Shown piece after piece: positions 24,130 through 31,565 of a DNA stretch of 36,338 nucleotides; the stretch's first letter is position 1; every line of letters starts with the position of its first letter. The DNA is from Oscillospiraceae bacterium. Lineage in GTDB: Bacteria > Bacillota > Clostridia > Oscillospirales > Oscillospiraceae. Made by a program: the position numbers and the translations under genes. A model generated the notes under the pieces. That model did not search any database, was not told the origin of the DNA, and saw only the letters and a list, made by a program, of their open reading frames with translations. Location of the stretch: contig JAISJJ010000159.1 in the NCBI GenBank assembly GCA_031261585.1, forward strand, positions 1 to 36,338, given 5' to 3'.

Positions 24130-24771
24130 TCAATTCGCCTGTTTTGCGCCTGCCCATGTCTCGCTGTACTCGACACCGAGACCGTACGCGCCGCCGTACT
24201 GCTTGACCGCGTCCATGACCTTTTGGTACGTGTCCTTGTTGTTCCAATCGCGCTGAAATTCGAGCAGCACCTGTTGCGCCGTCACGGGTATCACGCCCGC
24301 CTGCGCCATGCGTGACAGCGCGGCGGAGTGCGCCTGTTTGCTCGCGCCGCCCGACGCGTCGGTGCAGACGTAAACTTTGTAGCCGTCGTGCCGCATCGTG
24401 AGCGCGGGAAACGTGACGCACGCCTCGGTCCACAGCCCCGCGAGAATGATCTCGCGCTTGCCCGTACCCTCGACGGCGCGTCGAAAGTTGTTGTCCTCCC
24501 ACGCGTTGATCGACGTGCGGTCGATCGGCGTGACGGCGGGATAAATGTCGGTCAGCTCGGAAATCATGTTGCCTGAGAACGTGTTCGCGGCGACGGTCGT
24601 GAGTATACACGGCACGTTCCAGATTTTCGCCGCTTGCATGAGCATCGCGGTGTTGTTCATAATCGCGCACCGCTCGGTCGAACTCACGCCGAAGTACATC
24701 TGCGGCTGGTGGTCGATGATAGCGACGGCTACGCGCGCGGGATCGAGCAACGTGTCGGGATAATTGCGCAT
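24130..24771 (-). CDS. Isochorismatase-family hydrolase (YcaC-like)
   Basis: 213 aa, cysteine hydrolase fold. The nucleophile Cys118 is in LAGLWTEACVTFPAL and the acid Asp20 in AVAIIDHQPQM. INAWEDNNFRRAVEGTGKREIILAG aligns closely with the E. coli YcaC stretch around INAWDNEDF. Substrate unknown; YcaC-type enzymes form octamers and have no settled physiological substrate. ATG 24771 follows GGAGG; an upstream start at 24852 would run through a heptad repeat. It sits alone on the minus strand. Confidence 0.88.
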   Translation of the reverse strand: MRNYPDTLLDPARVAVAIIDHQPQMYFGVSSTERCAIMNNTAMLMQAAKIWNVPCILTTVAANTFSGNMISELTDIYPAVTPIDRTSINAWEDNNFRRAVEGTGKREIILAGLWTEACVTFPALTMRHDGYKVYVCTDASGGASKQAHSAALSRMAQAGVIPVTAQQVLLEFQRDWNNKDTYQKVMDAVKQYGGAYGLGVEYSETWAGAKQAN

Positions 24772-24842
24772 ACGGAACCTCCAAATTATGGTATAGTGGA
24801 GATAGTATGCGGCACGGTGCGGCGAAATATGCGGCGCGCTTG

Positions 24843-24932
24843 CAATTAACAATTAACAGTTAACAATTAACAATTTCGGGGGTTGGACGGGAGTTACGGT
24901 GGCGCGTATGTAGGGGCGATTACCAATCGCCC
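24843..24932. repeat. Heptad repeat and module C
   Basis: TTAACAA, TTAACAG, TTAACAA, TTAACAA at about 24845-24872, then a half-palindrome GTAGGGGCGATTACCAATCG at 24910-24932. This heptad run is an exception in lying upstream of a gene rather than at a 3' end. Confidence 0.75.
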
Positions 24933-24965
24933 GCCGTTATTCGCTCTGAATGACGGTTTACAACG

Positions 24966-25008
24966 AACAGGACGGGGGTCACGGCAACGCCGCAACCCCC
25001 GTCCTGTT
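24966..25008. terminator. Strong hairpin after the MBL-fold gene
   Basis: AACAGGACGGGGGT and ACCCCCGTCCTGTT form 14-bp arms, with an inner CGGC/GCCG stem. It lies 4 bp past the stop of the minus-strand MBL gene. It lacks a long U-run. Related GGGGGTTGCGG hairpins follow the HicA-like gene and tsf. Confidence 0.65.
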
Positions 25009-25012
25009 CCCG

Positions 25013-25696
25013 TTAATAATAGAATCCCGCGCCGTCGTACATGTACGTGCTCACGCCCGGAATGAAGCCGCCGCCCTCTGCCTCGAGTTCGCCGCGCAGC
25101 AGTTTGTCCGCTGCAACGATCTGTTTGCCGAGTTGCTCGACCGTCGCGGGGAACTCGCCGTGCGACGTGTAGATCGTGTCGAACTCGCCCGCGCGAGCCG
25201 AGAGTTTATCCATGCTGTACTTGAACGCCTCAAGACTGCGCCACTCGCCGAACATAAATATCGGACCGAGACACACGCTGTCGCCCGAGATAAGCACGCG
25301 ATTCTCGCTGTCGAGCAGCGCAATCGAACCCGGCGTGTGACCCGGGATCAGGATAACTTCGAGCCGCCGCCCGCCGAGGTTGAACACGTCGCCGTCGCGC
25401 AGCGGTGATACCGCGCCGTCCTTGTTCGACGTGCGGTAGTGCGCAAACTCGGCGGGATGCATGTGCGCAACATCGAACTCTGCATTGCCGCCCGTGTGAT
25501 CGCCGTCCGCATGAGAGATCACAAGGGTTACGGGCAGTTGCGTGACCTTTTCGACCTCGGCGCGCAAGCTGCCCTGATTGCCGAACCCCGTGTCGACCAG
25601 CACCGCGCGTTCGGTGCCGACGATCAGCGTTGACCGCACGCCGCCCTGCTCAAAACGGTACGCGCCGTCCGCGATTTTGATGGTTTCAATTGGCAT
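25013..25696 (-). CDS. MBL-fold metallohydrolase
   Basis: 227 aa, metallo-beta-lactamase fold. The metal motif reads HADGDH (residues 62-67) where most members have HxHxDH; the HxDxDH variant recurs in a subset of the superfamily. Later ligands are visible in PGHTPGS, LISGDSV and YTSHGEF. Compact size and lack of a signal peptide suggest a cytoplasmic hydrolase of glyoxalase II/lactonase type; substrate unknown. GGAGAAC precedes ATG 25696 and a good promoter lies at 25751-25723. Confidence 0.88.
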   Translation of the reverse strand: MPIETIKIADGAYRFEQGGVRSTLIVGTERAVLVDTGFGNQGSLRAEVEKVTQLPVTLVISHADGDHTGGNAEFDVAHMHPAEFAHYRTSNKDGAVSPLRDGDVFNLGGRRLEVILIPGHTPGSIALLDSENRVLISGDSVCLGPIFMFGEWRSLEAFKYSMDKLSARAGEFDTIYTSHGEFPATVEQLGKQIVAADKLLRGELEAEGGGFIPGVSTYMYDGAGFYY

Positions 25697-25722
25697 GATG
25701 TTCTCCTTTGAGTTTTTCTGCT

Positions 25723-25751
25723 ATTTTATCACATTTACGGGAGCTTGGCAA
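25723..25751 (-). promoter_or_regulatory. Sigma-A promoter of MBL-fold gene
   Basis: Minus-strand TTGCCA (25751-25746), 17 bp, TAAAAT (25728-25723). Confidence 0.75.
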
Positions 25752-25781
25752 CGAATAATTGACGGGACGCGCACATAAAAT

Positions 25782-25823
25782 ATTACGTACACTGTTGACA
25801 TAGTGTACGTAATGTGCTATAAT
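25782..25823 (+). promoter_or_regulatory. Promoter and palindromic operator of the HicA-like TA operon
   Basis: A perfect 12-bp inverted repeat, ATTACGTACACT (25782-25793) and AGTGTACGTAAT (25802-25813), brackets the -35 TTGACA (25795-25800). TATAAT is at 25818-25823 with a 17-bp spacer. A dimer bound here would cover the promoter, matching autoregulation by the antitoxin. Confidence 0.88.
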
Positions 25824-25846
25824 GGAGGTGTTGGGAGGTGAATGAT

Positions 25847-26272
25847 ATGTTCACGATTAATGCGACAGAGGTGCGTAGGGATTGGAGTACCGTGGTGGAT
25901 TCCGTCATTCGCGACAAACCAAAATTTATAAAGCGCACGCATGATTATATGCTTTTATCGGATATTGAGCTTATAGCGAATCTGCTGTCCGCCTACAAGT
26001 TCACTGCCGAACAATTTATTGAGGACGACGGCAGCGTCACGCTGTCGCTGAACGAAATTGATCTTGTTGAGAACGGCACCGACGAAAAGTCCGCGCGGCT
26101 GAAACTCGCGAAAAGTATTCTCGACTATGCCGAGGATTACTACGGCGAATTTAATTACTGGTCGTCCGCGCCGAACAGAAAACCGCATATCCCGTACGTC
26201 TTAAAAGCACTCATCACAGGCGACTGCGAGATGATAGGAGAAATGCTTGAATGCCGAGCAACAGAGATTTGA
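25847..26272 (+). CDS. Putative type II antitoxin (Phd/YefM-like N terminus)
   Basis: 141 aa. The N terminus FTINATEVRRDWSTVVDSVIRDKPKFIKRTHDYMLLS resembles the DNA-binding fold of Phd/YefM-type antitoxins. The rest is a helical, acidic domain (SAYKFTAEQFIEDDGSVTLSLNEIDLVENG, LAKSILDYAEDYYGEFNYWSSAPNRK). I chose ATG 25847 because GGAGGTG (25834-25840) lies directly ahead; a GTG at 25838 would sit inside that site. It overlaps the downstream toxin by 22 bp. It probably binds the palindrome in its own promoter and neutralises the HicA-like protein. Less GC-rich than its neighbours. Confidence 0.7.
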   Translation: MFTINATEVRRDWSTVVDSVIRDKPKFIKRTHDYMLLSDIELIANLLSAYKFTAEQFIEDDGSVTLSLNEIDLVENGTDEKSARLKLAKSILDYAEDYYGEFNYWSSAPNRKPHIPYVLKALITGDCEMIGEMLECRATEI

Positions 26273-26469
26273 AGCGTTTTTGCGACAGGGACGGTTGGGA
26301 ACTCTACAAACAGACGGATCACTATTATTATCGAAAACAAATGCCCGACGGCACCATTAAATACACAAAAGTTTCGATGGGTACGGGCGAGATTACAGGG
26401 CATTTATGGCAAGAGATTTTGAAAAAGCAACTGCAAGTGACGATTGAGTATTTCAACAGCATAATATAG
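26251..26469 (+). CDS. HicA-like (YcfA-type) toxin
   Basis: 72 aa: SNRDLKRFCDRDGWELYKQTDHYYYRK, PDGTIKYTKVSMGTGEI, LWQEILKKQL. The pattern of an N-terminal helix, GW, a DH(Y/H) core, PDG and a helix ending in ILKKQL fits the small dsRNA-binding-like HicA fold, which cleaves mRNA. His in TDHYYYR is the likely catalytic residue. AGGAG lies 10 nt before the ATG within the antitoxin gene. The antitoxin-first order is the reverse of classic hicAB. A GGGTTGCGG hairpin terminates the unit. Confidence 0.65.
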   Translation: MPSNRDLKRFCDRDGWELYKQTDHYYYRKQMPDGTIKYTKVSMGTGEITGHLWQEILKKQLQVTIEYFNSII

Positions 26470-26479
26470 CAAAAGACGG

Positions 26480-26503
26480 GGGTTGCGGTTTGTGCCGCAA
26501 CCC
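26480..26503 (+). terminator. Terminator-like hairpin after HicA-like gene
   Basis: GGGTTGCGG-TTTGTG-CCGCAACCC, about 10 bp past the stop. The T-run is weak (TCCGTTCG). Confidence 0.65.
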
Positions 26504-26615
26504 TCCGTTCGCGTTGTCAACCGCCCCGCGCTGAGTATTGCTCTGCGTCACGGCAGAATTGCGGAAGTTCTAAGCTAAATGCGCACGGCATTCAATAAGC
26601 GGAAGAATAAAAAGA

Positions 26616-26687
26616 AACTCCCGGTTGGCACAAAGCCACGTGGCTACGGCACAAGCCGATTCTCCCGCATCGGGAGTTCCTTTTATG
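26616..26687 (+). promoter_or_regulatory. Two-state RNA leader: hairpin masks a Shine-Dalgarno or ends transcription
   Basis: CTCCCG-CAT-CGGGAG (26662-26676) with TTCCTTTT forms a terminator-like hairpin. AACTCCCG (26616-26623) can pair instead with CGGGAGTT (26671-26678). GGTTGGC (26624-26630) can then pair with GCCGATT (26655-26661) around the palindrome AGCCACGTGGCT. GGGAG in the stem lies 8 nt before an ATG at 26685. The frame behind it (MISIADFFDVVKGTHKG) runs into a module E element and looks truncated. Riboswitch, attenuator or remnant cannot be told apart. Confidence 0.45.
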
Positions 26688-26735
26688 ATTAGTATTGCAG
26701 ACTTTTTTGATGTTGTTAAGGGAACGCACAAGGGG

Positions 26736-26915
26736 GGCACGGCTACCGCATTTACTTTTTCACTCGTCATTGCGAGCCGCGCGACGCAATCCAGTCCCCG
26801 CAACCCACGTCCTGCCCCCGTAATTCACGGGGTTGGACGGAGAAACGGAGTTCCGGATTGCTTCGTGCGCTCGCAATGACGGGGGTTGTGTTTGCAAAAA
26901 AGTAAATGTTGTGCC
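26736..26915. repeat. Module E MITE-like element, second copy
   Basis: Left end GGCACGGCTACCGCATTTAC, right end AAAAAAGTAAATGTTGTGCC, inner arms CGTCATTGCGAGC and GCTCGCAATGACG. About 180 bp, as in the copy at 183-370. It appears inserted just after the start of a short frame that begins at 26685. Confidence 0.65.
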
Positions 26916-26957
26916 ATGTGTATAGCGTGCGGTGCCGCTAACAGAGTAGAACAAAAA

Positions 26958-26988
26958 ACGGGGGCTGCGGCAATACCGCAACCCCCGT
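26958..26988 (-). terminator. Intrinsic terminator of rpsB-tsf
   Basis: Minus-strand ACGGGGGTTGCGG, loop, CCGCAGCCCCCGT, then TTTTTTG. A textbook intrinsic terminator about 30 bp past the tsf stop. Between stop and hairpin lies a TTAACAR heptad run (about 26991-27016). Confidence 0.9.
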
Positions 26989-27018
26989 CTCAATTGTTAA
27001 CTGTTAATTGTTAACTGC

Positions 27019-27954
27019 CTAATTTCCCGTCAGTTTCGCGATTTCTTCCGCGAAATTCTCCTGCTTTTTCTCGATGCCCTCGCCTTTTTCAAAGCGTGTG
27101 AACGCCGTGATTGCGATCTTGCCGCCGAGGTCCTTTGCGACCTGCTGCACGTGCTTGCCTACGGAGACCTTGTTCTCCTTGACGAACGGCTGGTTCAGCA
27201 GGCAGATGTCCTCGTAGAACTTGTTCAGGCGACCCTCGACCTTTTTCTGCGCGATCTCGAGGTTCTTCTCCTCGGGGAGCTTCTTCTCGCGACCCTCTTC
27301 GAGCGCGAGTCCGAGCTGAATCGCGCGCTCTTTTTCGATCTCCGTCGCGTCAACGGAACTGGTGTCGAGGTACGTCGGGCGCATCGCCGCGATCTGCATC
27401 GCAACGTCTTTGCCGAGTTCGACGACTGCCGCCTCGTTTGCGACACCCTCGACCGTGATGTTCACGAGAACGCCGATCTTGCCGCCCGCGTGGACATACG
27501 GGACGTTCAGTCCCGTGTCGTACCGCGCGAAACGGCGCGTGCTGATGTTCTCGCCGATGACGAGAACCATCTCCTGCTGCTGCTCGCGCACGGTGCGTCC
27601 GCTGTCGCGGTACGGCAGTTCGAGCAGCGCGTCAACGTCGCTCGGCGCGTGTTTCGCGACCGCTTCGGCGACGCCATGTACGAAATCGACGAATTTGTCG
27701 TTGCGCGCGACAAAATCGGTCTCCGCGTTGACCTCGACGACGACGCCCACGCCGTCGTACACGTCCGCGTACGCGATCCCCTCGGCGGCGACGCGCCCCG
27801 CTTTCTTCTGCGCGGCGGCGAGACCTTTCTCGCGCAACCAGTCAACGGCCTTGTCGATGTCGCCGTCTGTCGCTTCGAGTGCCTTTTTGCAGTCCATCAT
27901 GCCCACGCCCGTGATCTCGCGCAGGTTCTTTACGTCTGTGGCGGTGAATGCCAT
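27019..27954 (-). CDS. tsf: Translation elongation factor Ts
   Basis: 311 aa, the nucleotide exchange factor of EF-Tu. An N-terminal UBA-like domain (VKNLREITGVGMMDCKKALEATDGDIDKAVDWLREKG), the EF-Tu contact motif TDFVARN and the two core subdomains are intact. The typical C-terminal part (GKHVQQVAKDLGGKIAITAFTRFEKGEGIEKK) completes the longer Firmicute form. It is downstream of rpsB in the usual order, but 202 bp away with repeat modules in the gap. Confidence 0.97.
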   Translation of the reverse strand: MAFTATDVKNLREITGVGMMDCKKALEATDGDIDKAVDWLREKGLAAAQKKAGRVAAEGIAYADVYDGVGVVVEVNAETDFVARNDKFVDFVHGVAEAVAKHAPSDVDALLELPYRDSGRTVREQQQEMVLVIGENISTRRFARYDTGLNVPYVHAGGKIGVLVNITVEGVANEAAVVELGKDVAMQIAAMRPTYLDTSSVDATEIEKERAIQLGLALEEGREKKLPEEKNLEIAQKKVEGRLNKFYEDICLLNQPFVKENKVSVGKHVQQVAKDLGGKIAITAFTRFEKGEGIEKKQENFAEEIAKLTGN

Positions 27955-28026
27955 ATGTGAATCTCCTTAATATTTGAAATTTGGGGTGCGCGATTATCGC
28001 TGTCATTGTGGGTGTTATACCCAACT

Positions 28027-28136
28027 CTGTCATTCTGAGCGAAGCGAAGAATCCCCCTGAAATTGATGCAAGTCGGTTGACGCGAAACCTCCCTCCGCCG
28101 TCTGCGGACGGCACCTCCCTCTGTGAGGGCGGCTTG
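28027..28136. repeat. Module D and module B repeats between rpsB and tsf
   Basis: TGTCATTCTGAGCGAAGCGA (module D left arm, unpaired here) and a module B copy (28089-28136, CCGTCTGCGGACGG hairpin with CCTCCCTCTGTGAGGGCGG). They lie in the 202-bp rpsB-tsf gap. Confidence 0.8.
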
Positions 28137-28156
28137 GAACAGGGAACGCGCCTATT

Positions 28157-28948
28157 TTATTCCGCGCCCGTTTCGGCGGCGGGTTCCGCAACCTCGGCTA
28201 CGACCTCGGTCACGGGTGCTTCGTACTTCTCGGCGGGTTCCGCGGGTGCTTCAACCGCGACATCCTCGCCCTGCCGTCCCTCGAGCACCGCACTCGCCAT
28301 CGCGGACGAGATGAGACGGATCGCGCGGATCGCGTCGTCGTTGCCGGGGATCACGTAGTCGATCTCATCGGGGTCGCAGTTCGTATCGACGATCGCGATG
28401 ATCGGAATGTGCATCTTGCGCGCTTCGAGAACGGCGTTGCGCTCCTTGTGCGGGTCGACGATGAACAGCGCGGTCGGAAGTTTCTTCATGTTTTTCACGC
28501 CGCCGAGGTACTTTTCGAGCTTTGCGATCTCGCCCGACAGTTTCAGCACCTCTTTTTTCGGCAGCATGTCGAACGTGCCGTCCTCGCTCATCTTGCGAAG
28601 CTGCGCGAGACGGTCGATACGCGTGCGCATCGTCTTAAAGTTCGTGAGCATTCCGCCGAGCCACCGCGCGTTGACGTAGAACATGCCCACGCGCTCCGAT
28701 TCCTCGCGCACAGAGTCCTGCGCCTGCTTTTTCGTGCCGACGAACAGCACCGTGCCGTCGTTCTCCGCGATGTCGCGCACGTAATTGTACGCCTCTTCGA
28801 GCTTGCGGACGGTCTTTTGCAGGTCGATGATGTGGATGCCGTTGCGCTCCATGTAGATGTAGTTCGCCATTTTGGGGTTCCAGCGGCGCGTCTGGTGTCC
28901 GAAGTGGACGCCCGATTCGAGCAGCTGTTTCATGGAAATGATAGCCAT
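28157..28948 (-). CDS. rpsB: 30S ribosomal protein S2
   Basis: 263 aa. Family blocks are intact: [117 protein letters not shown]. The C terminus is an Ala/Glu-rich extension common in Firmicutes. AAGGAG precedes the ATG. It is transcribed from 29099-29071 with a leader of about 115 nt and followed by tsf. Confidence 0.98.
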   Translation of the reverse strand: MAIISMKQLLESGVHFGHQTRRWNPKMANYIYMERNGIHIIDLQKTVRKLEEAYNYVRDIAENDGTVLFVGTKKQAQDSVREESERVGMFYVNARWLGGMLTNFKTMRTRIDRLAQLRKMSEDGTFDMLPKKEVLKLSGEIAKLEKYLGGVKNMKKLPTALFIVDPHKERNAVLEARKMHIPIIAIVDTNCDPDEIDYVIPGNDDAIRAIRLISSAMASAVLEGRQGEDVAVEAPAEPAEKYEAPVTEVVAEVAEPAAETGAE

Positions 28949-29070
28949 TGTTTCTCCTTGTTTTTTAGTTTTTGATCCTCCGAAATCCTCAACTCCCGCG
29001 CAAACGGCGCAAACTTAAACAGCCGCACCGCAACATACGCGAAATCCGATCCCGTGTGTCATGCCAAAAT

Positions 29071-29099
29071 ATTATAGCAGAGTACGCGGAGAATTGCAA
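29071..29099 (-). promoter_or_regulatory. Sigma-A promoter of rpsB-tsf
   Basis: Minus-strand TTGCAA (29099-29094), 17 bp, TATAAT (29076-29071). The leader to the rpsB ATG is about 115 nt and may hold an S2 autoregulatory structure. Confidence 0.85.
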
Positions 29100-29169
29100 G
29101 ATAAATTTTAAGAAATTTGAGGGGATTTTTGATGAGCTTTTTGAACAGACGCGGTTTGTTGACGGAATA

Positions 29170-29305
29170 TGAATTGCTTCGCTATGCTCACAATGACTTG
29201 AAAGGGGTATACCGGTCATTGTGATCTGCGCGAAGCAATCCAATCAAAGTTGATTTATAATACAGCTTGTCTTATGTTACGGTAGTTTTAACGAATATTC
29301 GTTAA
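29170..29305. repeat. Module E-related arms and an AT-rich palindrome
   Basis: ATTGCTTCGC...CACAATGAC and GTCATTGTGATCTGCGCGAA (29170-29241) are module E arms in reversed order. A perfect 18-bp palindrome TTAACGAATATTCGTTAA (29288-29305) overlaps the stop codon of the 29302-30483 gene. Confidence 0.6.
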
Positions 29306-30483
29306 CTGGGGATTCGTGGCAACTTGTTTATCCACGTGTCAATGATATTTTTCCATTCCATCTCATTTGTATATGGTGTGTACAACTCCTGCATTATGTC
29401 AAAGGGAATTGCCTCAAGCGATCTGTGCTTTAGAATCAGCGTTTCTTTTCGCTGATTCAACATTCTGCTCAATTCAAAAATTACGTTATTATTATATTTC
29501 CCAACTTCGTCAAATAGCGCGATGCCATATTTGCAACACATCAACGCCATTAGAGGATTTGTAATATCACCTGTAATATCCCACTCTGGTTCGTCTGCGC
29601 GAACGCAATTATACCCAGCTCTTTCAAGTTCATCTTTGATGAAGTCGAATTTTTGCTTTTGACTGGCATATTGAAGCGTATCCTTTTCGCCGCCATAATA
29701 CATCATCAGAAATACATTTTTTTCAAACGGATAAGTTTCCAACTTCTTTTCAAGGAGCGATTTATTTGGAGTTCCGAACAATTCGCCCAGATGGTACCGT
29801 TCATGCGATTTAATGTACAACATGTCCTCTCGCTCGCGTTTTTTATCGTATCGCTCAATTAGTGCAGATATTCTGCCGTTAAAATATGATAAATCCATAT
29901 CGTTATTTATTATCCATTTATAAGGTGTATCGACCCCAGAGCCGTTCGCTTTGTAATCGTCCCAGGTCTCTTCGATTTCTTTCAGTCGAACTTCAATTTC
30001 TTCGTTGTTCTTGCCGGCTTTGTGCATCTTATCTATGTCCACTCCGATATCTGTATGTACAAATACCGGAATAACCAATGCCACATCACCAAAGTCCTCA
30101 ACAAGTTTTTTTATCAACTCGACGCTTCTAACGATCAGGAAAGAATTTTCATATTTCATAATCGAATCCAATATTTCGTGTCTATATACACCATATCGCA
30201 AGTATCCGCAAGGAGAAGAATCTGATTTTCTATATTTGTACCAATAAAACCGTTTTCCATCCTGATTTTCCTGCTCTTGACCGAGGGCGAATCTATGGTG
30301 CCGATCAAACTCATCTTCCGATACACTTTCGAGTTCAAACTTTCGATTTTCCTCCAACTGGTCACGAGTTGTATATTTCTTCACAATGTTACAATTGACA
30401 CGACTCTTATTCAAAAAATCAATGAGTTGGGTCTTGCCTGCTCCGTAAATCCCGTCGATCAGGAATAACTTTCTGATAGCCAT
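29302..30483 (-). CDS. Guanylate-kinase-like P-loop domain fused to TIR-like domain
   Basis: 393 aa. The N-terminal domain has a P-loop GIYGAGKT (residues 11-18) and YTTRDQ (TTR at 38-40), both in guanylate-kinase style, with a lid-like region and a helical linker to about 255. The C-terminal domain (about 256-393) starts NVFLMMYYGG and continues FDFIKDELERAGYNCVRADEPEWD, GIALFDEV and NNNVIFELSRMLNQRKETLILKH. This is the pattern of TIR-like or 2-deoxyribosyltransferase-like domains, with Glu337 in the place of the catalytic Glu. Base use is AT-rich against GC-rich neighbours and the promoter is perfect, so it looks acquired. I infer a nucleotide- or NAD-targeting defence protein; function is not known. 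Confidence 0.75.
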   Translation of the reverse strand: MAIRKLFLIDGIYGAGKTQLIDFLNKSRVNCNIVKKYTTRDQLEENRKFELESVSEDEFDRHHRFALGQEQENQDGKRFYWYKYRKSDSSPCGYLRYGVYRHEILDSIMKYENSFLIVRSVELIKKLVEDFGDVALVIPVFVHTDIGVDIDKMHKAGKNNEEIEVRLKEIEETWDDYKANGSGVDTPYKWIINNDMDLSYFNGRISALIERYDKKREREDMLYIKSHERYHLGELFGTPNKSLLEKKLETYPFEKNVFLMMYYGGEKDTLQYASQKQKFDFIKDELERAGYNCVRADEPEWDITGDITNPLMALMCCKYGIALFDEVGKYNNNVIFELSRMLNQRKETLILKHRSLEAIPFDIMQELYTPYTNEMEWKNIIDTWINKLPRIPS

Positions 30484-30514
30484 AACAATCTCCTTTTTTC
30501 TTTTGTTTTGTTAT

Positions 30515-30543
30515 ATTATACTAAAACTCGACCGCAGTGTCAA
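30515..30543 (-). promoter_or_regulatory. Consensus sigma-A promoter of kinase-TIR gene
   Basis: Minus-strand TTGACA (30543-30538), 17 bp, TATAAT (30520-30515), then AAAAGGAG before ATG 30483. Confidence 0.9.
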
Positions 30544-30681
30544 TGGAAATTTGCCGAAAAACGATGATTCTGACGCTAATACGGCAATTGTTCTTGCAAC
30601 CCGCGGCGGCATAATGACAATGGCGGTGGTGTGTGTGCGTGTTTGCCAATGTTACCGATTTATTGCAATTCTCCAGAAACG

Positions 30682-30710
30682 GAATATCCGCCGCACACGG
30701 TCAGATAATA
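30682..30710 (+). promoter_or_regulatory. Possible sigma-G/F promoter of spoVT
   Basis: GAATA (30682-30686), 17 bp, GATAATA (30704-30710), about 60 bp before the spoVT ATG. It resembles the forespore consensus GNATR-N17-CATNNTA with one mismatch in the -10. spoVT is sigma-G dependent in B. subtilis. Confidence 0.35.
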
Positions 30711-30770
30711 TTCCCGAAGTTACCACCGCGAAATATATTTTGCACAAATTCACCTTCGGAGGAATGTACA

Positions 30771-31310
30771 ATGAAAGCAACAGGCATCGTGCGCCGAATC
30801 GACGATCTCGGGCGCGTCGTAATACCGAAAGAAATCCGCAGAACCATGCGCATACGCGAGGGCGACCCGCTGGAAATATACACCGACAAGGACGGCGAGG
30901 TCATCTTCAAGAAATACTCCGCGATGGGCGAGTGGTCCGACCCCGCGCAGCAGATGTGCGAGTCCGTCTACAAGACGGCGGGGACACTGTGCGCTATATG
31001 CGACCGCGACGCGTTCATCAGCGTCTCGGGTCTCAACAAGCGCGACCTCGTAACGCGCCGCATCGCGCCCGAACTCGACCAGATGATCATGACGCGCAAG
31101 ACGTATCAGCGCGGACCGTCCGAGCGCGGCATGGCTCTTGCCGACGGGCTTGACCGCTATATCGTCGACATCGCCTCGCCGATACAGTCCGAGGGCGACA
31201 TCATCGGCTGCGTCGTGCTGTTCTCAGACGGCACAACGCCGTCGGGCGACGCGGAACTCAAAATAGCGCAGACCGTCGCGAGCTTCCTCGGGCGGCAGTT
31301 TGATAATTGA
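30771..31310 (+). CDS. spoVT: Stage V sporulation protein T (AbrB-family regulator)
   Basis: 179 aa, same length as B. subtilis SpoVT (178). The N-terminal swapped-hairpin AbrB domain is almost canonical (KATGIVRRIDDLGRVVIPKEIRRTMRIREGDPLEIYTDKDGEVIFKKYS). The C-terminal GAF domain contains AICDRDAFISVSG, GDIIGCVVLFSD and LKIAQTVASFLGRQ. It is a forespore transcription factor that tunes sigma-G genes. GGAGGAAT lies ahead of ATG 30771. The stop is inside a TTGACAG heptad. With SpoVM it shows that the host makes endospores. Confidence 0.96.
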   Translation: MKATGIVRRIDDLGRVVIPKEIRRTMRIREGDPLEIYTDKDGEVIFKKYSAMGEWSDPAQQMCESVYKTAGTLCAICDRDAFISVSGLNKRDLVTRRIAPELDQMIMTRKTYQRGPSERGMALADGLDRYIVDIASPIQSEGDIIGCVVLFSDGTTPSGDAELKIAQTVASFLGRQFDN

Positions 31311-31507
31311 CAGTTGACAGTTGACAGTTGGGCAGCGGCAAAAGGCAACGCACAGCGGGAAAAATGAGCAAACCGCAAGGGCGACCACACAGGGTCGCCC
31401 CTACATAAAACTCGGTATTCTGCAATTTCGCTCTGCGGTGCGCGGCACAGTCATGTTTTCACTCACGTGTTTCGGCTTGCGTAGGGGCGACCCTGCGTGG
31501 TCGCCCT
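31307..31507. repeat. Heptad run and module C pair after spoVT
   Basis: TTGACAG repeated three times from the spoVT stop (31307-31328). Then inverted module C halves, GGGTCGCCCCTAC ending near 31407 and GTAGGGGCGACCCTGCGTGG at about 31480-31500. No gene. Confidence 0.75.
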
Positions 31508-31565
31508 GTCGTGGTGCGATAAACGTGTGAAATTCGTGATGTCTTATTTGCCGTGTTTCCGTCCT

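Noticed and set aside
26625-26879. 84-codon frame through the module E element
   Set aside because: Most of it is translated repeat; only the first codons after 26685 could be a genuine gene start, and that is cut short.
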